From NCBI GenBank assembly GCA_015075445.1, contig JABTUJ010000016.1, forward strand, positions 20,363-84,362: 64,000 nucleotides of DNA, read 5' to 3'. Source of the DNA: Verrucomicrobiales bacterium (lineage in GTDB: Bacteria; Verrucomicrobiota; Verrucomicrobiia; Limisphaerales; J093). Both the position numbers and the translations under genes were made by a program. This document shows, in pieces, positions 34,430 to 43,016 of the stretch (the first letter of the stretch is position 1; each line of letters starts with the position of its first letter). The notes below the pieces were generated by a model. It had not been told where the DNA came from. It made no database searches and was given only the letters and a program-made list of their open reading frames with translations.

Positions 34430-34951
34430 TCAGGAGGCCGGGGTGGTGGGGTTCAAGGAGACGGGATCGGAGTGGCCGAGGATGCGGTCGAGGTTGAGGA
34501 GCATCTTGACGGCCCCCTTGACCTTGGCCATGCCGAGGAGGCAAGCGGTGTCGAGCTGGCTGCCGAAATCCGGGGTGGATTCGAGGTCGGCGGCGCCGAG
34601 GCTGAGGACCTCCTCGACGCTGTCCACGAGGAGGCCGGTTTCGCGATGGGCGGCCGGGCCGGCCGGGGTGTGGACGACGACGACGCAGGTGTGATCGGTG
34701 GGCGGGGCGGGGGGCAGCCCGAACTGGATGCGGAGGTCGACGACGGGGATGATTTTGCCGCGGAGGTTGATGACACCTCGGATAAAGGGGGGCATCTGGG
34801 GCACGGAGGTGATGCTGGTGAGGCGGATGATCTCGCGGACCTGGCGCACGTCCACGGCGTAGGATTCCGTGCCGATGGCGAAGGTGAGGTACTTGCCGGC
34901 CAAGTGGGCGCTGGGGGCGGGGGCGAGCGGGGTGGCAAGCGAAGATGTCAT
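34430..34951 (-). CDS. cheW: chemotaxis coupling protein CheW
   Basis: The start is set at the ATG at 34951, which has an AGAGGA ribosome-binding site 7 nt upstream; an upstream TTG is possible. It has 173 residues and the CheW SH3-like double barrel: YLTFAIGTESYAVDVRQVRE, IRGVINLRGKIIPVVDLR, TGLLVDSVEEVLSLGAADLE and MLLNLDRIL. It couples receptors to the CheA kinase. It is transcribed before the receptor gene (32410-34419), 10 bp apart, so it probably serves that receptor. Confidence 0.94.
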   Translation of the reverse strand: MTSSLATPLAPAPSAHLAGKYLTFAIGTESYAVDVRQVREIIRLTSITSVPQMPPFIRGVINLRGKIIPVVDLRIQFGLPPAPPTDHTCVVVVHTPAGPAAHRETGLLVDSVEEVLSLGAADLESTPDFGSQLDTACLLGMAKVKGAVKMLLNLDRILGHSDPVSLNPTTPAS

Positions 34952-35140
34952 GAGCAGGTCCTCTTGAGCTGGCGTCAACGGGGAACGCGTGGAAGCGCCG
35001 ACGAGTCCGGGGACGGCCGGGGAGCCTCCGTCTCTTGTTATCGGCGGTGCGTGCAGGTGCTTGAGGACAACTTGTGGCGGGGGAGCACCCGGCCAGAATG
35101 AGCGATGTCGGAAGGCAGCGAGGGTCTGGGGTGCGCCGCG

Positions 35141-35947
35141 CTAGGGGACGAGGGCCGGGTCGGGGAAGGCGGCCGAGGGGACTGGCGGGGCGAGGTGGAT
35201 TTGGGCGGCGCGGATCAGGTGGCTGGCTTCGCAGCGGAGGTGTTCGAGGAGGGCGACGAGCCGGGCGACGTGTTGGGAGCGGATGTCGTAGGGGGTGTTG
35301 TCGTTCTGGAGGGTCGGGAGGGTGTGGCGGAGGGCGTCCTCCATGCGGGCGAGGGCTTCGGCCAGCGGGCGGGCGCCGAGGTGGGCGCAGGCGCCGCGGA
35401 GGGCGTTGGTCTCCAGCAAGGCGGTCGGGAGGGTGCCGTCGCCGAGGGCGGCGCCGATGCGAGTGAGCGCGGGTTCGAGGTCGGCGAGGAGCTCGGCGAG
35501 GAGGGCGGCAAAGTCCTGGCGGGAGAGGCCAAGGCGCTGGCAGCCCTCGTCGGGATCTGCGAGGGCCTGGTGGGCCTGGGTTTCGCGATAGGCCTGGAGG
35601 ACGGTTTGGCGGACGAGTTGGGCCTGGAAGGGTTTGAGGATGTAGTGGCGGGCGCGGAGACGGGCGGCACGCTCGACGCACTCGAGTTCGCGGGAGGAGG
35701 TGCAAAGGATGACGGGGAGGCGGGCGAGCTTGGGTTCCTGACGGATGCGTTCGAGGAGGCTCAGGCCGGTGAGGCCGGGCATGACGTTGTCGAGAATACA
35801 GAGGTCGGGTGGCGGGGGTTCGTTCAGCAGGTTCCAGGCGGAGTGGCCGTCGGCGGCCTCGACGAGGGTGCAGTCCGGGAGGGGGAGGAGGATGCTGCGG
35901 AGGAGCAGCCGGGAGATGCGATCGTCGTCGGCGATGAGGAGTTTCAT
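35141..35947 (-). CDS. response regulator receiver protein with degenerate Hpt-like C-terminus
   Basis: The start is the ATG at 35947 (MKLLIADDDRISRLLLRSIL). It has 268 residues. The receiver domain is complete: DDD acidic pocket, CILDNVMPG with phospho-Asp near 52, Thr/Ser in VILCTSSREL, and Lys in YILKPFQ. The C-terminal helical part (~150-240) resembles a histidine phosphotransfer domain: NALRGACAHLGARPLAEALARME matches the H-x-L-K-G-x(4)-(L/I)-G pattern, with Asn in place of the phosphorylated His. It would therefore receive phosphate on Asp but not relay it through this Hpt-like domain. It lies 189 bp upstream of cheW on the same strand and probably belongs to the same chemosensory set. 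Confidence 0.82.
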   Translation of the reverse strand: MKLLIADDDRISRLLLRSILLPLPDCTLVEAADGHSAWNLLNEPPPPDLCILDNVMPGLTGLSLLERIRQEPKLARLPVILCTSSRELECVERAARLRARHYILKPFQAQLVRQTVLQAYRETQAHQALADPDEGCQRLGLSRQDFAALLAELLADLEPALTRIGAALGDGTLPTALLETNALRGACAHLGARPLAEALARMEDALRHTLPTLQNDNTPYDIRSQHVARLVALLEHLRCEASHLIRAAQIHLAPPVPSAAFPDPALVP

Positions 35948-36230
35948 GCGTCTGTGGGGGAGGCGGTCACGGGTCGCGGAGCCGTCCCGAGGACTCATCG
36001 GCAGGGCGGCGGCGAGGCTTTAGGGTCGGCTTCCAGCGGGGCTTCTCATTCCGCTGCCCCATCGCTCTGACGACTCCGAGATGTGCCATTAATGCCCATA
36101 TCGAGCACGGAAATGAACCGCATTACTGTGCCAATAATAACCACTCTAAGATTTCAAATGGCGACGGTGTTTGATCGATATCTTACTACACACAAACATT
36201 TTGTGGATTGAGAATCCATCCGGTTCGGTT
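35948..36230. other. AT-richer intergenic region upstream of hsp20
   Basis: About 280 bp that is markedly less GC-rich than its surroundings between 36070 and 36230. No gene or clear palindrome was seen; it probably carries regulatory sequence for the divergent genes. Confidence 0.5.
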
Positions 36231-36258
36231 TTGGCATCTGGCAAGCTACGTCTATAGA
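36231..36258 (+). promoter_or_regulatory. promoter of the hsp20 pair
   Basis: -35 TTGGCA (36231-36236), 16-bp spacer, -10 TATAGA (36253-36258). The predicted transcript starts near 36266, favouring the ATG at 36299 (preceded by GAGAAAGG) over the one at 36266. No CIRCE inverted repeat was seen. Confidence 0.65.
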
Positions 36259-36298
36259 GGCTGATATGATTGGAAACCCAAAAGAGAAAGGCATCAAG

Positions 36299-36766
36299 AT
36301 GAGATTGGTACGCTACACCCGACCGGATCTATGGAGTCTGTCGCCGTTCGAGCAGATGTCGAGTCTGCGCGACGAGATCAACCGGTTGTTCGAGGCGCCC
36401 TTTGGCGATCTGGCCCGGCCTGGTGAGTTTTTCAACGGTTGGGCGCCGGCGCTCGACCTCCGGGAGGACAAAGACAACCTGATCGCCACGGTCGAATTGC
36501 CCGGCATGCGCAAGGAAGACATCCAGGTCTCCGTCCAGAACGGGGTCCTGAGCCTCTCCGGCGAGCGGACGCGTTCGAGCGAAGGTAACGAAGCCGGCGT
36601 GCACCGCACCGAACGCAGCTACGGCCGCTTCCAGCGGACCGTGACCCTGCCCAAACCCGTCGAGGTGGCCAAGGTGAAGGCCACTTACAAGGATGGCCTG
36701 CTCACGGTCACGCTGCCCAAGACCGACGAGGCCAAGCCGAAGCAGATCTCGGTGAACGTTGGCTGA
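36299..36766 (+). CDS. Hsp20/alpha-crystallin small heat shock protein 1
   Basis: 155 residues from the ATG at 36299 (MRLVRYTRPDLWSLSPFEQM). The alpha-crystallin domain spans ~40-145: PALDLREDKDNLIATVELPG, GVLSLSGER, ERSYGRFQRTVTLPKPVE and DGLLTVTLPKTDEAKPK. The C-terminal tail lacks a clear I-x-I/V motif (QISVNVG). It is an ATP-independent holdase preventing aggregation. A second hsp20 follows 59 bp downstream with a strong GGAGGAGG site, so the two are likely cotranscribed. Confidence 0.95.
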   Translation: MRLVRYTRPDLWSLSPFEQMSSLRDEINRLFEAPFGDLARPGEFFNGWAPALDLREDKDNLIATVELPGMRKEDIQVSVQNGVLSLSGERTRSSEGNEAGVHRTERSYGRFQRTVTLPKPVEVAKVKATYKDGLLTVTLPKTDEAKPKQISVNVG

Positions 36767-36825
36767 AAACCAGCCCGTCGGCCGGCGGTCCCCGGACCCC
36801 GGCACGACGGGAGGAGGAACCTAAC

Positions 36826-37200
36826 ATGAACCCTGTGAAAACAACGGAACGGAATCGCGAGGCGGCCCGCGTCGAGCCCACCTACCTCGCCCCGGAAGTG
36901 GACATTCGCGAAACCAAGGACGAGTACGTGCTCGAAGCGGACATGCCTGGCGTGAGCAAGGACGGACTCGAAGTGCTGCTCGAGGGGAACGAACTGACGA
37001 TCACCGGCCGGCGGCGTCCGGCGGCGGAGGGCGAGGTGCTGCACCGCGAGATCAGCGGCTGCGATTACCGTCGGGCGTTCGTCCTCGACCCGCTCGTGGA
37101 CGCGGCCCATATCCGGGCCAGCATCGAGCAAGGCCTGTTGCGCGTGCACCTGCCGAAAGCCGAGCGGGTCAAACCGCGACAGATAGCGGTGACGGACTAA
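36826..37200 (+). CDS. Hsp20/alpha-crystallin small heat shock protein 2
   Basis: 124 residues, shorter than its neighbour, with a brief N-terminal arm and an alpha-crystallin domain: VDIRETKDEYVLEADMPGVS, LEVLLEGNELTITGRR, DYRRAFVLDPLVDAAHI and EQGLLRVHLPKAERVKPRQI. Its divergence from the upstream copy suggests hetero-oligomerisation or a different client range, as in paired bacterial sHsps. It is followed by a hairpin terminator at 37322-37350. Confidence 0.94.
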   Translation: MNPVKTTERNREAARVEPTYLAPEVDIRETKDEYVLEADMPGVSKDGLEVLLEGNELTITGRRRPAAEGEVLHREISGCDYRRAFVLDPLVDAAHIRASIEQGLLRVHLPKAERVKPRQIAVTD

Positions 37201-37321
37201 CCGCGTGGCGGGCCAGGGCAAGCTGGCCTGCTGCCCCGCACGGCGGGGGCTATCAGGTGCGCCACCGGGCGTGCCCGAGCCGGGTAACCGGCGTCCGCGC
37301 GGGAGCTCGCCTCTCCTTCCA

Positions 37322-37352
37322 GGCCGACGGGACTTCCCGTCGGCCTCTTGCT
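37322..37352 (+). terminator. terminator-like hairpin after the hsp20 pair
   Basis: Stem GGCCGACGGG / CCCGTCGGCC with a short ACTT loop, followed by TCTTGCTC. The T-tract is weak. Confidence 0.62.
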
Positions 37353-37499
37353 CGGGGGTGGGGCCGAAGGAGGCGCTCCGCGAACCTCTTCCGTGGAATC
37401 GAGTCGGTGCAGCCCGGCTCGTTACGGACGTCATTTCCCGGCCGGGAGATTCTGCCTGACGCCGTGATCGGCCGCCTGCTAGCGTCTCGTCTCGATCGC

Positions 37500-38528
37500 A
37501 TGAGCAAGCGTGGTCTGTTGCTGGTGAACCTGGGGTCCCCGGACTCTCCCGCGGTGGGGGACGTCCGCCGGTATCTCCGCGAGTTCCTCATGGACGGTCG
37601 CGTGCTCGATGCGCCTTGGCCGATCCGCTTTGCCGTCGTCCACTTCGCCATCCTCCCGCGCCGCCCCCGCCAGTCCGCGGAGGCCTACCACGCCATCTGG
37701 ACGCCCGAAGGCTCGCCCTTGATCGTGACCAGCCGCCGCGTCCAACAGGCCTTGCAGGCGCGCGTGCCGATGCCCGTGGTCCTCGCCATGCGGTACCAGA
37801 ATCCCTCGATCCCGGCGGCGGTCGCCGAACTCGCGGCGCAGGGGGTCGAGGATTGCCTGGTTTTCCCGCTGTTCCCCCACTACGCGATGTCGAGCTTCGA
37901 GACGGCCGTCGAGCGGGTGCGGGAGGTGGCGGCGCGCGCGGCGCCGGCGATGCGGCTGCACATCCAGGCACCTTACTACGAGCACCCGGACTACCTGGCC
38001 GCCCTGGTGGCGAGTGCGGCGCCCTACCTCGCCGAGCCCTGGGACCACCTGCTGTTCAGCTTCCACGGCATCCCGGAACGGCATCTCCGGAAGTCGGACC
38101 CCACCGGCCGCCATTGCCTGCAGAGCCCGGACTGTTGTGAGCGTCCCAGCCCGGTGCATGCCCGGTGTTACCGCGCCCAATGCCGGCGCACGGTCGCGGA
38201 GTTTGTCCGGCGGGCCGCCCTCCCCCCCGACCGCTACTCGATCGCCTACCAGTCCCGCCTGGGCCGGGACCCGTGGCTGAAGCCGTACACGGACTTTGAG
38301 CTCGAGCGCCTGGCGCGGGCGGGCGTGAAACGGTTGCTCGTCCTCTGTCCCGCCTTCGTGTCCGATTGCCTCGAAACCCTCGAGGAAATCCGGATCCGGG
38401 GCGCCGAGACCTTTCAGGCTGCCGGGGGCGAATCGCTTACGCAGATCCCCTGTCTCAACGAACATCCCCGCTGGCTCGACGCGCTCGAAGGCTTCGCGCG
38501 GCGTTTCCTCGGAGAACCGGCGGCGTGA
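37500..38528 (+). CDS. hemH: ferrochelatase (protoporphyrin/coproporphyrin)
   Basis: 342 residues from the ATG at 37500 (MSKRGLLLVNLGSPDSP). The longer open frame to 37257 has no conserved N-terminus. Signature segments are GLLLVNLGSP, RYQNPSIPAAVAEL, LVFPLFPHYAMSSFETA and LLFSFHGIPERHLRKSDPTG (catalytic His near 189). The C-terminal part includes SRLGRDPWLKPYTDFELERL, and KRLLVLCPAFVSDCLETLEE supplies the conserved Glu. A Cys-rich stretch (~209-233) may bind an Fe-S cluster. The enzyme inserts Fe(II) into porphyrin as the final step of haem synthesis, fitting the haem-rich respiratory operon. Its stop overlaps the GTG of nadD, giving translational coupling. Confidence 0.95.
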   Translation: MSKRGLLLVNLGSPDSPAVGDVRRYLREFLMDGRVLDAPWPIRFAVVHFAILPRRPRQSAEAYHAIWTPEGSPLIVTSRRVQQALQARVPMPVVLAMRYQNPSIPAAVAELAAQGVEDCLVFPLFPHYAMSSFETAVERVREVAARAAPAMRLHIQAPYYEHPDYLAALVASAAPYLAEPWDHLLFSFHGIPERHLRKSDPTGRHCLQSPDCCERPSPVHARCYRAQCRRTVAEFVRRAALPPDRYSIAYQSRLGRDPWLKPYTDFELERLARAGVKRLLVLCPAFVSDCLETLEEIRIRGAETFQAAGGESLTQIPCLNEHPRWLDALEGFARRFLGEPAA

Positions 38529-39103
38529 GACGCATCGGCCTGTTCGGTGGCTCGTTCGATCCCGTGCACACGGGTCACCTGCTGGTGGCGCGGACCGCCC
38601 TGGAAGGCCTCGCTCTGGACCGGCTCTTCTTCCTGCCCGCGGCCCAATCCCCCTTCAAGCCAGGTCAATCGCTCACGTCGGGCGCGCTGCGAGCGCGGCT
38701 TCTGCGGCTCGCGCTGGCCGGGTGGACGCAGTGCGAGGTGGACACCGGTGAACTGGAACGCGGCGGCGTTTCCTACACCATCGACACCGTGCGGGCGTTC
38801 ACCCGGCGCTTCCCCGGGGCGGCGTTGTTCTGGCTGATTGGAGGAGATCATCTTCCGCTCCTGCCCCAGTGGCGTGAGGCGCATGCGTTGGCGGAGCTGG
38901 TCGAGTTCGCGGTCGTGCCCCGACCGGGTGTCGCGGTCGGGCCCGGGCCCGGTGCACCGTTCCGCATCCGGGTGCTGGCGGGGTCGCTGAGCACGATTGC
39001 CGCGTCGGACATCCGGGCGCGGGTGCGGGCGGGGCAGTCGCTGGCGGGTCTCGTGCCGGCGCCGGTGGCCGAGGTGATCCGTAATTCGGGCCTTTATCTC
39101 TGA
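38525..39103 (+). CDS. nadD: nicotinate-nucleotide adenylyltransferase
   Basis: 192 residues starting at a GTG (38525) that overlaps the hemH stop (GTGA). The N-terminal IGLFGGSFDPVHTGHL contains the GxFDPxHxGH nucleotidyltransferase motif. GGDHLPLLPQW and SLSTIAASDIRARV (the ISST.IR-type motif) complete the active site. It converts nicotinate mononucleotide plus ATP to deamido-NAD. The nadD-rsfS order downstream is widely conserved. Confidence 0.95.
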   Translation: MRRIGLFGGSFDPVHTGHLLVARTALEGLALDRLFFLPAAQSPFKPGQSLTSGALRARLLRLALAGWTQCEVDTGELERGGVSYTIDTVRAFTRRFPGAALFWLIGGDHLPLLPQWREAHALAELVEFAVVPRPGVAVGPGPGAPFRIRVLAGSLSTIAASDIRARVRAGQSLAGLVPAPVAEVIRNSGLYL

Positions 39104-39133
39104 ACCCCGATCCCGCAGGGTGAGTCACTGACA

Positions 39134-39511
39134 ATGGACTCGAAGCAACTAGCGCAACGATGCCGTCAACTGGCCGAGAACCGGAAAGCGGAGAAGGTGG
39201 TCGTCCTGGACGTGCGCAAGCTGTCCTCCGTCACCGATTTCTTCGTCATCGCCACCGGGCTGAACGAGCCGCATGTGCGGGCGATCGTCGAGGAGGTTAC
39301 CGAGAAACTGGTTGAGGAAGCGGCCTTGCGACCTCGCGCCCAGGACGGTTCCTGGAAACAGAACTGGGTGGCGCTGGACTACTTCGACGTGATCGTCCAC
39401 GTCATGCGTCCCGAAGCCCGAAGTCTGTACGCGCTCGAGAGCCTCTGGAACGACGCTCCCCGTGTACGCCGTCCGCCCCGGCCCCGCGCGCCCCGTACCC
39501 TCCCTGCCTGA
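39134..39511 (+). CDS. rsfS: ribosome silencing factor
   Basis: 125 residues, RsfS/Iojap family: KVVVLDVRKLSSVTDFFVIA, GLNEPHVRAIVEEV, and W-ALDYFDVIVHVMRPEAR. The family binds uL14 of the large subunit and blocks subunit joining during starvation. It sits 30 bp after nadD, the common gene order. A Pro/Arg-rich ~20-residue C-terminal tail is extra. It is convergent with the PUR-like gene. Confidence 0.95.
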   Translation: MDSKQLAQRCRQLAENRKAEKVVVLDVRKLSSVTDFFVIATGLNEPHVRAIVEEVTEKLVEEAALRPRAQDGSWKQNWVALDYFDVIVHVMRPEARSLYALESLWNDAPRVRRPPRPRAPRTLPA

Positions 39512-39553
39512 GCCCCTGACCGCGGCCTCCTTCGCCGCGGAATCGCCCTGCGG

Positions 39554-39892
39554 CTAATCGACCGCCGTCAAGGCCACCGGTTCCCCGTCCTCACCGGCCG
39601 CGGCCGGCGTCTCCAGGGGCGTGGCCTCCGACAGCCGGGCAATGTCCGTGAGGACCCGTAGGAGATCCCCCAAACCCGGTGCCGGAACGATGATCGTGTC
39701 GTGGCGACCCCCGACATCCTCGGTGATGCGGAGGAACCGTCCCCGGGGGTTTTCCCGCAGGGACAACGTGAAGGTCTTCCGCTCGATCTGAATGCGCTCG
39801 CTGTGCAGCAAGCGCTCGTCCGCCCCGCCCGGTGAGGAAAAAGAGGCACCATGTGAGACGTACCCATGCGCGGCCCGCTGGCTTGGTGTCAT
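39554..39892 (-). CDS. PUR-alpha-like DNA/RNA-binding protein
   Basis: The start is taken at the ATG at 39892, with an AAGG site just upstream (a start at 39928 is possible). It has 112 residues and one PUR repeat: ERIQIERKTFTLSLRENPRG-RFLRITEDVGG, then DTIIVPAPGLGDLLRVLTDI. Bacterial PUR-domain proteins (Bacteroidota, spirochaetes, Verrucomicrobiota) bind single-stranded nucleic acid; their cellular role is poorly defined. The flanks (QRAAHGYVSHGASFSS and an Ala/Glu-rich tail) look disordered. It is divergent from the GH28-like gene. Confidence 0.75.
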   Translation of the reverse strand: MTPSQRAAHGYVSHGASFSSPGGADERLLHSERIQIERKTFTLSLRENPRGRFLRITEDVGGRHDTIIVPAPGLGDLLRVLTDIARLSEATPLETPAAAGEDGEPVALTAVD

Positions 39893-39978
39893 AACAACCT
39901 TGGATGAAAACCTGTACTGCGCGCGCATTCTCCATATTCAGTACTGCTTGTCAATCCCAGATTCTCCACACTCCGCGC

Positions 39979-41421
39979 ATGCACGCTCCTGCCACCCCTA
40001 TCCGACGCGCGCCGGCCGGCGTCTGGATCGCGGTTCTGACGCCTTGCCTGCTGGCCGGCGAACCCCTGCCCCCCACCCCCCGTGGCGGGGCGGTTCACGA
40101 CGTTCGTGCCTACGGGGCCGTTGGCGATGGCATCACCCTGGACACCGCCGCCCTGAATCGCGCCGTCGCGGCCTGCGCCGACGCCGGGGGCGGGCAGGTG
40201 CGTTTCCCACCGGGGCGCTACCTCTCCGGCACCGTCCATCTCCGCAGCGGGGTGGCGCTCTACTTCGACCTGGGCGCCCGGTTGGTTGGCACGACGAATC
40301 TGACGGAATACCAGCACCCCACTCCACCCGCGTTCCTGCCCGAGGCGAAGTGGGGCAAGTGGCACCGCGGCCTGCTCGTGGGCGAGAACCTCGAGGAGGT
40401 CACCCTGGCCGGACCGGGCGTGATCGATGGCAACCGCGTCTTTGACCCGACCGGCGAGGAGCGCATGCGCGGTCCGCACGCCCTGGTGTTCGTGAATTCC
40501 CGGCGCATCACGGTACGCGACCTCACGTTCGTCGACGCCGCGAACTACGCCGTGTACTTCCAGATCAGCGACGACGTCGAGTTCCGGCAGGTGAAGTTCG
40601 TGGGCGGCTGGGATGGCGTGCACTGGCGCGGCGCACCCGAGCGCTGGTGCCACAACGTGCAGATCATCGGGTGCCAGTTCTACACCGGCGACGATGCCAT
40701 CGCGGGGCGGTACTGGGACCACACCGTGATCGCGGATTGTGTCGTCAATTCCTCCTGCAACGGTCTCCGGCTCATCGGTCCGGCCCGGCGGCTGATCGTG
40801 GACGGCTGCCTGTTCTATGGCCCCGGGCTCGAGCCGCATCGCACCTCGCGCGAGGCGCGCCGCACCAACATGCTTTCGGGCATCATCCTCCAACCCGGCG
40901 CGTGGGACGCCACCCGCGGCCCCCTCGAAGACGTGCTCATCGCAAACACCACCATGCACAACGTCGCGTCGCCGGTGACCCTCTGGATCAAGCCGGGGAA
41001 CACCGCCGACCGCATCACCGTGAACGGGCTCCGCGCCACCGGCGTGTACCGCTCCGCCCTTTCCGTCGAGAGCTGGGCCGAGACCCCCATTACCAACGTG
41101 GTGTTCCGGGCGGTGCACGCCGAGTTCGGCGGCGGCGGATCCGCCGCCCTGGCCCACCAACCCGTCAAGGGGCCGGGCGTGGATGCGCGTCCGTTGCCGG
41201 CCTGGGGTGTTTACGCGCGTCAGGTCGAGCGGCTCACCCTCGAGGATGTCCGGCTCAGTCTCGAACACGACGACTTCCGCCCCGTGATCCGGGCCGAGGC
41301 CGTGCGCACCCTGACGCTGGACAACGTCCGCTACCCGCTCGTGAGCGCCGTCACCGAGCCGCTCAGCCTGACCAATGTGGTCGAGCTGATCCGGCGCCCG
41401 GCGGAGCCTGGCCCGCACTGA
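39979..41421 (+). CDS. secreted GH28-like (polygalacturonase-fold) beta-helix protein
   Basis: The start is taken at the ATG at 39979 (MHAPATPIRRAPAGV), which gives a signal peptide ending near LLAGEP; an upstream ATG at 39904 is less likely. It has 480 residues. The N-terminal VHDVRAYGAVGDGITLDTAA-LNRAVAAC is the classic pectate-lyase/GH28 opening, and right-handed beta-helix repeats follow. Of the GH28 catalytic motifs, TGDDAI is intact and WDG keeps the Asp of NTDG. The GHG histidine reads SCNG and the RIK motif appears only as a doubtful WIKPG. It is thus GH28-related but perhaps altered in activity; a polysaccharide target is an inference. Confidence 0.82.
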   Translation: MHAPATPIRRAPAGVWIAVLTPCLLAGEPLPPTPRGGAVHDVRAYGAVGDGITLDTAALNRAVAACADAGGGQVRFPPGRYLSGTVHLRSGVALYFDLGARLVGTTNLTEYQHPTPPAFLPEAKWGKWHRGLLVGENLEEVTLAGPGVIDGNRVFDPTGEERMRGPHALVFVNSRRITVRDLTFVDAANYAVYFQISDDVEFRQVKFVGGWDGVHWRGAPERWCHNVQIIGCQFYTGDDAIAGRYWDHTVIADCVVNSSCNGLRLIGPARRLIVDGCLFYGPGLEPHRTSREARRTNMLSGIILQPGAWDATRGPLEDVLIANTTMHNVASPVTLWIKPGNTADRITVNGLRATGVYRSALSVESWAETPITNVVFRAVHAEFGGGGSAALAHQPVKGPGVDARPLPAWGVYARQVERLTLEDVRLSLEHDDFRPVIRAEAVRTLTLDNVRYPLVSAVTEPLSLTNVVELIRRPAEPGPH

Positions 41422-41489
41422 GCGCCACGCTTCCTGTCCTCCGGGTCGGGCCAGCGGTCGGTGGGGCGCAGCACGAAGGGAAACCTCAC

Positions 41490-41546
41490 AGATCAAAAAT
41501 CAAAAATCAAAGATCAAAGATCAAGGGAAGCCCCAGGGCTCCAAGG
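41490..41546 (+). repeat. heptanucleotide repeat (ATCAAAR)n
   Basis: Five 7-bp units of ATCAAAA/ATCAAAG end in ATCAAGGGAAGCCCCAGG, the same tail as at 14894 and 23268. Confidence 0.85.
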
Positions 41547-41592
41547 AGCCGAAGGGGCCCGGCAGGGCCGGCCTGCCAGGCGGTCATGAACC

Positions 41593-41640
41593 GCGGAGCG
41601 TGCAGGCTGGAAGCCCGCACCACAGCTTGCGGCCAAGAGG
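41593..41640 (+). repeat. QDACTT-type repeat copy downstream of the Gfo/Idh gene
   Basis: GTGCAGGCTGGAAGCCCGCACCACAG resembles the units at 2689-2792 and 43198-43230. Confidence 0.6.
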
Positions 41641-41648
41641 GTGATCAC

Positions 41649-43016
41649 TTACGCCAGCTTGTAGTCGCCGGGCATGGGCACCTTCGGGAACGGCAGCGGC
41701 CCGAACTCGTAGCGGTCGGGGCCCCAGACTTTCTGCGAGTTGAGGGCTTGTTCCCACTCGATGGGCTGGCCGGTGTAGGCCGATTCGCGACCCATGATCG
41801 CGGTGAGGGTGCTTTCGGCGAGGTTCCGGGCCTCGTTCAACGGCGTGCCGGCGCGGATGCTGGCGATCAGGTTCTGGTGTTCCTGCTGGTACGCGTTCAC
41901 TTCCTGGTCGCGGAACCGCCAGAAGGGACCTTCCTTGGGCCGGATCCAGGTCGCGCCGTTGCTGGTGCCCTTGGTCCCGACGACCCCTTCCTCGACGCGG
42001 CCCTCGCAGTGGTTCATCTGGCGGGCCTGGCTGAACATGCGGACGCCGTTGGGGTACTCATACTCGACGGCGAAGTGGTCGTAGATATGGCCGTGGATGG
42101 GGTGTTCGCGAGCCTGGCGGCCGCCCATCCCGTAAGCCTTGACCGGGTGCGTGCCCATGACCCAGTTCATGACATCGATGTTGTGCAGGTGCTGCTCGAC
42201 GTAGTGGTCGCCGCCCAGCCAGGTGAAGTAGTTCCAGTTGCGGAGCTGCCATTCCATGTCGGACATCTGGGGCGAACGCTCGATGACCCAGATCACGCCG
42301 CCGTTCCAGTAGCAGCGCAGGCACTGGATCTCCCCGATCATGCCGTCGTGGATCCGCTTGATCGCCTCGTTGTAGCCACGCATGTGGCGACGCTGCGTGC
42401 CGCTGGCAATGCCCAGGTTCTTCCGCTTCGCGAGCTCGTACGCCTCGAGCAGCAGCCGTACGCCCGGTCCATCCACCGCCCCGGGCTTCTCGATGAACAG
42501 GTGTTTGCCCGCCTCGATCACTGCCTTCGCGTGCGCGGGCCGAAAGTGAGGCGGCGTGGTGTGGATCACGTAGTTGATCTCGTCCACTTCCAGCAGCTTC
42601 CGGTACCCGTCGAAACCGTCGAAGCACCGGGAGTCCGGGATCTGGATGCCCAGCTTGCGCAGTTGCTCGCGGCAGGTGTTCAGCCGGTCCCGGAACACGT
42701 CGCACAGCGCGACCACCTCGATGTCCGGGTGCGCCACCGAGGCGCCCGTGGCGACATCCTCGGTGTGGTAGCCCGCCCCGGGATAGATCACTTGCGTCGC
42801 CGCCCCGAGTGCGTCCAGCACCGCGCCCGTCCCGCGCCCGCCGCAACCGATGACCCCGATCTTCACCTTCTCGAGCGCCGCCGCGTGGGTGGTGAGGACG
42901 AACGGCGCCTGGCTCAGGACGGCCAGCCCCGCCGCGGCCGTCGAGGAGTGCTGGAGAAACGTCCGACGCGACAGCGCCTCGGCCGGGTCCGAACGATCAG
43001 AGGAAAGTGGTTTCAT
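41649..43016 (-). CDS. Tat-exported Gfo/Idh/MocA-family oxidoreductase
   Basis: 455 residues. A twin-arginine signal (LSRRTFLQHSSTAAAGLAVL) precedes a Rossmann NAD(P) domain (KVKIGVIGCGGRGTGAVLDA; VALCDVFRDR; HTTPPHFRPAHAKAVIEAGK-HLFIEKPGAVD). This is the usual EKP motif where Lys acts in hydride transfer. A C-terminal alpha/beta dimerisation domain follows (WNYFTWLGGDHYVEQHLHNI-DVMNWVMGTHP). Exported members are widespread in Verrucomicrobiota and Planctomycetes and act on sugars or inositols with a tightly bound cofactor. It is monocistronic, with repeats downstream. Confidence 0.94.
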   Translation of the reverse strand: MKPLSSDRSDPAEALSRRTFLQHSSTAAAGLAVLSQAPFVLTTHAAALEKVKIGVIGCGGRGTGAVLDALGAATQVIYPGAGYHTEDVATGASVAHPDIEVVALCDVFRDRLNTCREQLRKLGIQIPDSRCFDGFDGYRKLLEVDEINYVIHTTPPHFRPAHAKAVIEAGKHLFIEKPGAVDGPGVRLLLEAYELAKRKNLGIASGTQRRHMRGYNEAIKRIHDGMIGEIQCLRCYWNGGVIWVIERSPQMSDMEWQLRNWNYFTWLGGDHYVEQHLHNIDVMNWVMGTHPVKAYGMGGRQAREHPIHGHIYDHFAVEYEYPNGVRMFSQARQMNHCEGRVEEGVVGTKGTSNGATWIRPKEGPFWRFRDQEVNAYQQEHQNLIASIRAGTPLNEARNLAESTLTAIMGRESAYTGQPIEWEQALNSQKVWGPDRYEFGPLPFPKVPMPGDYKLA

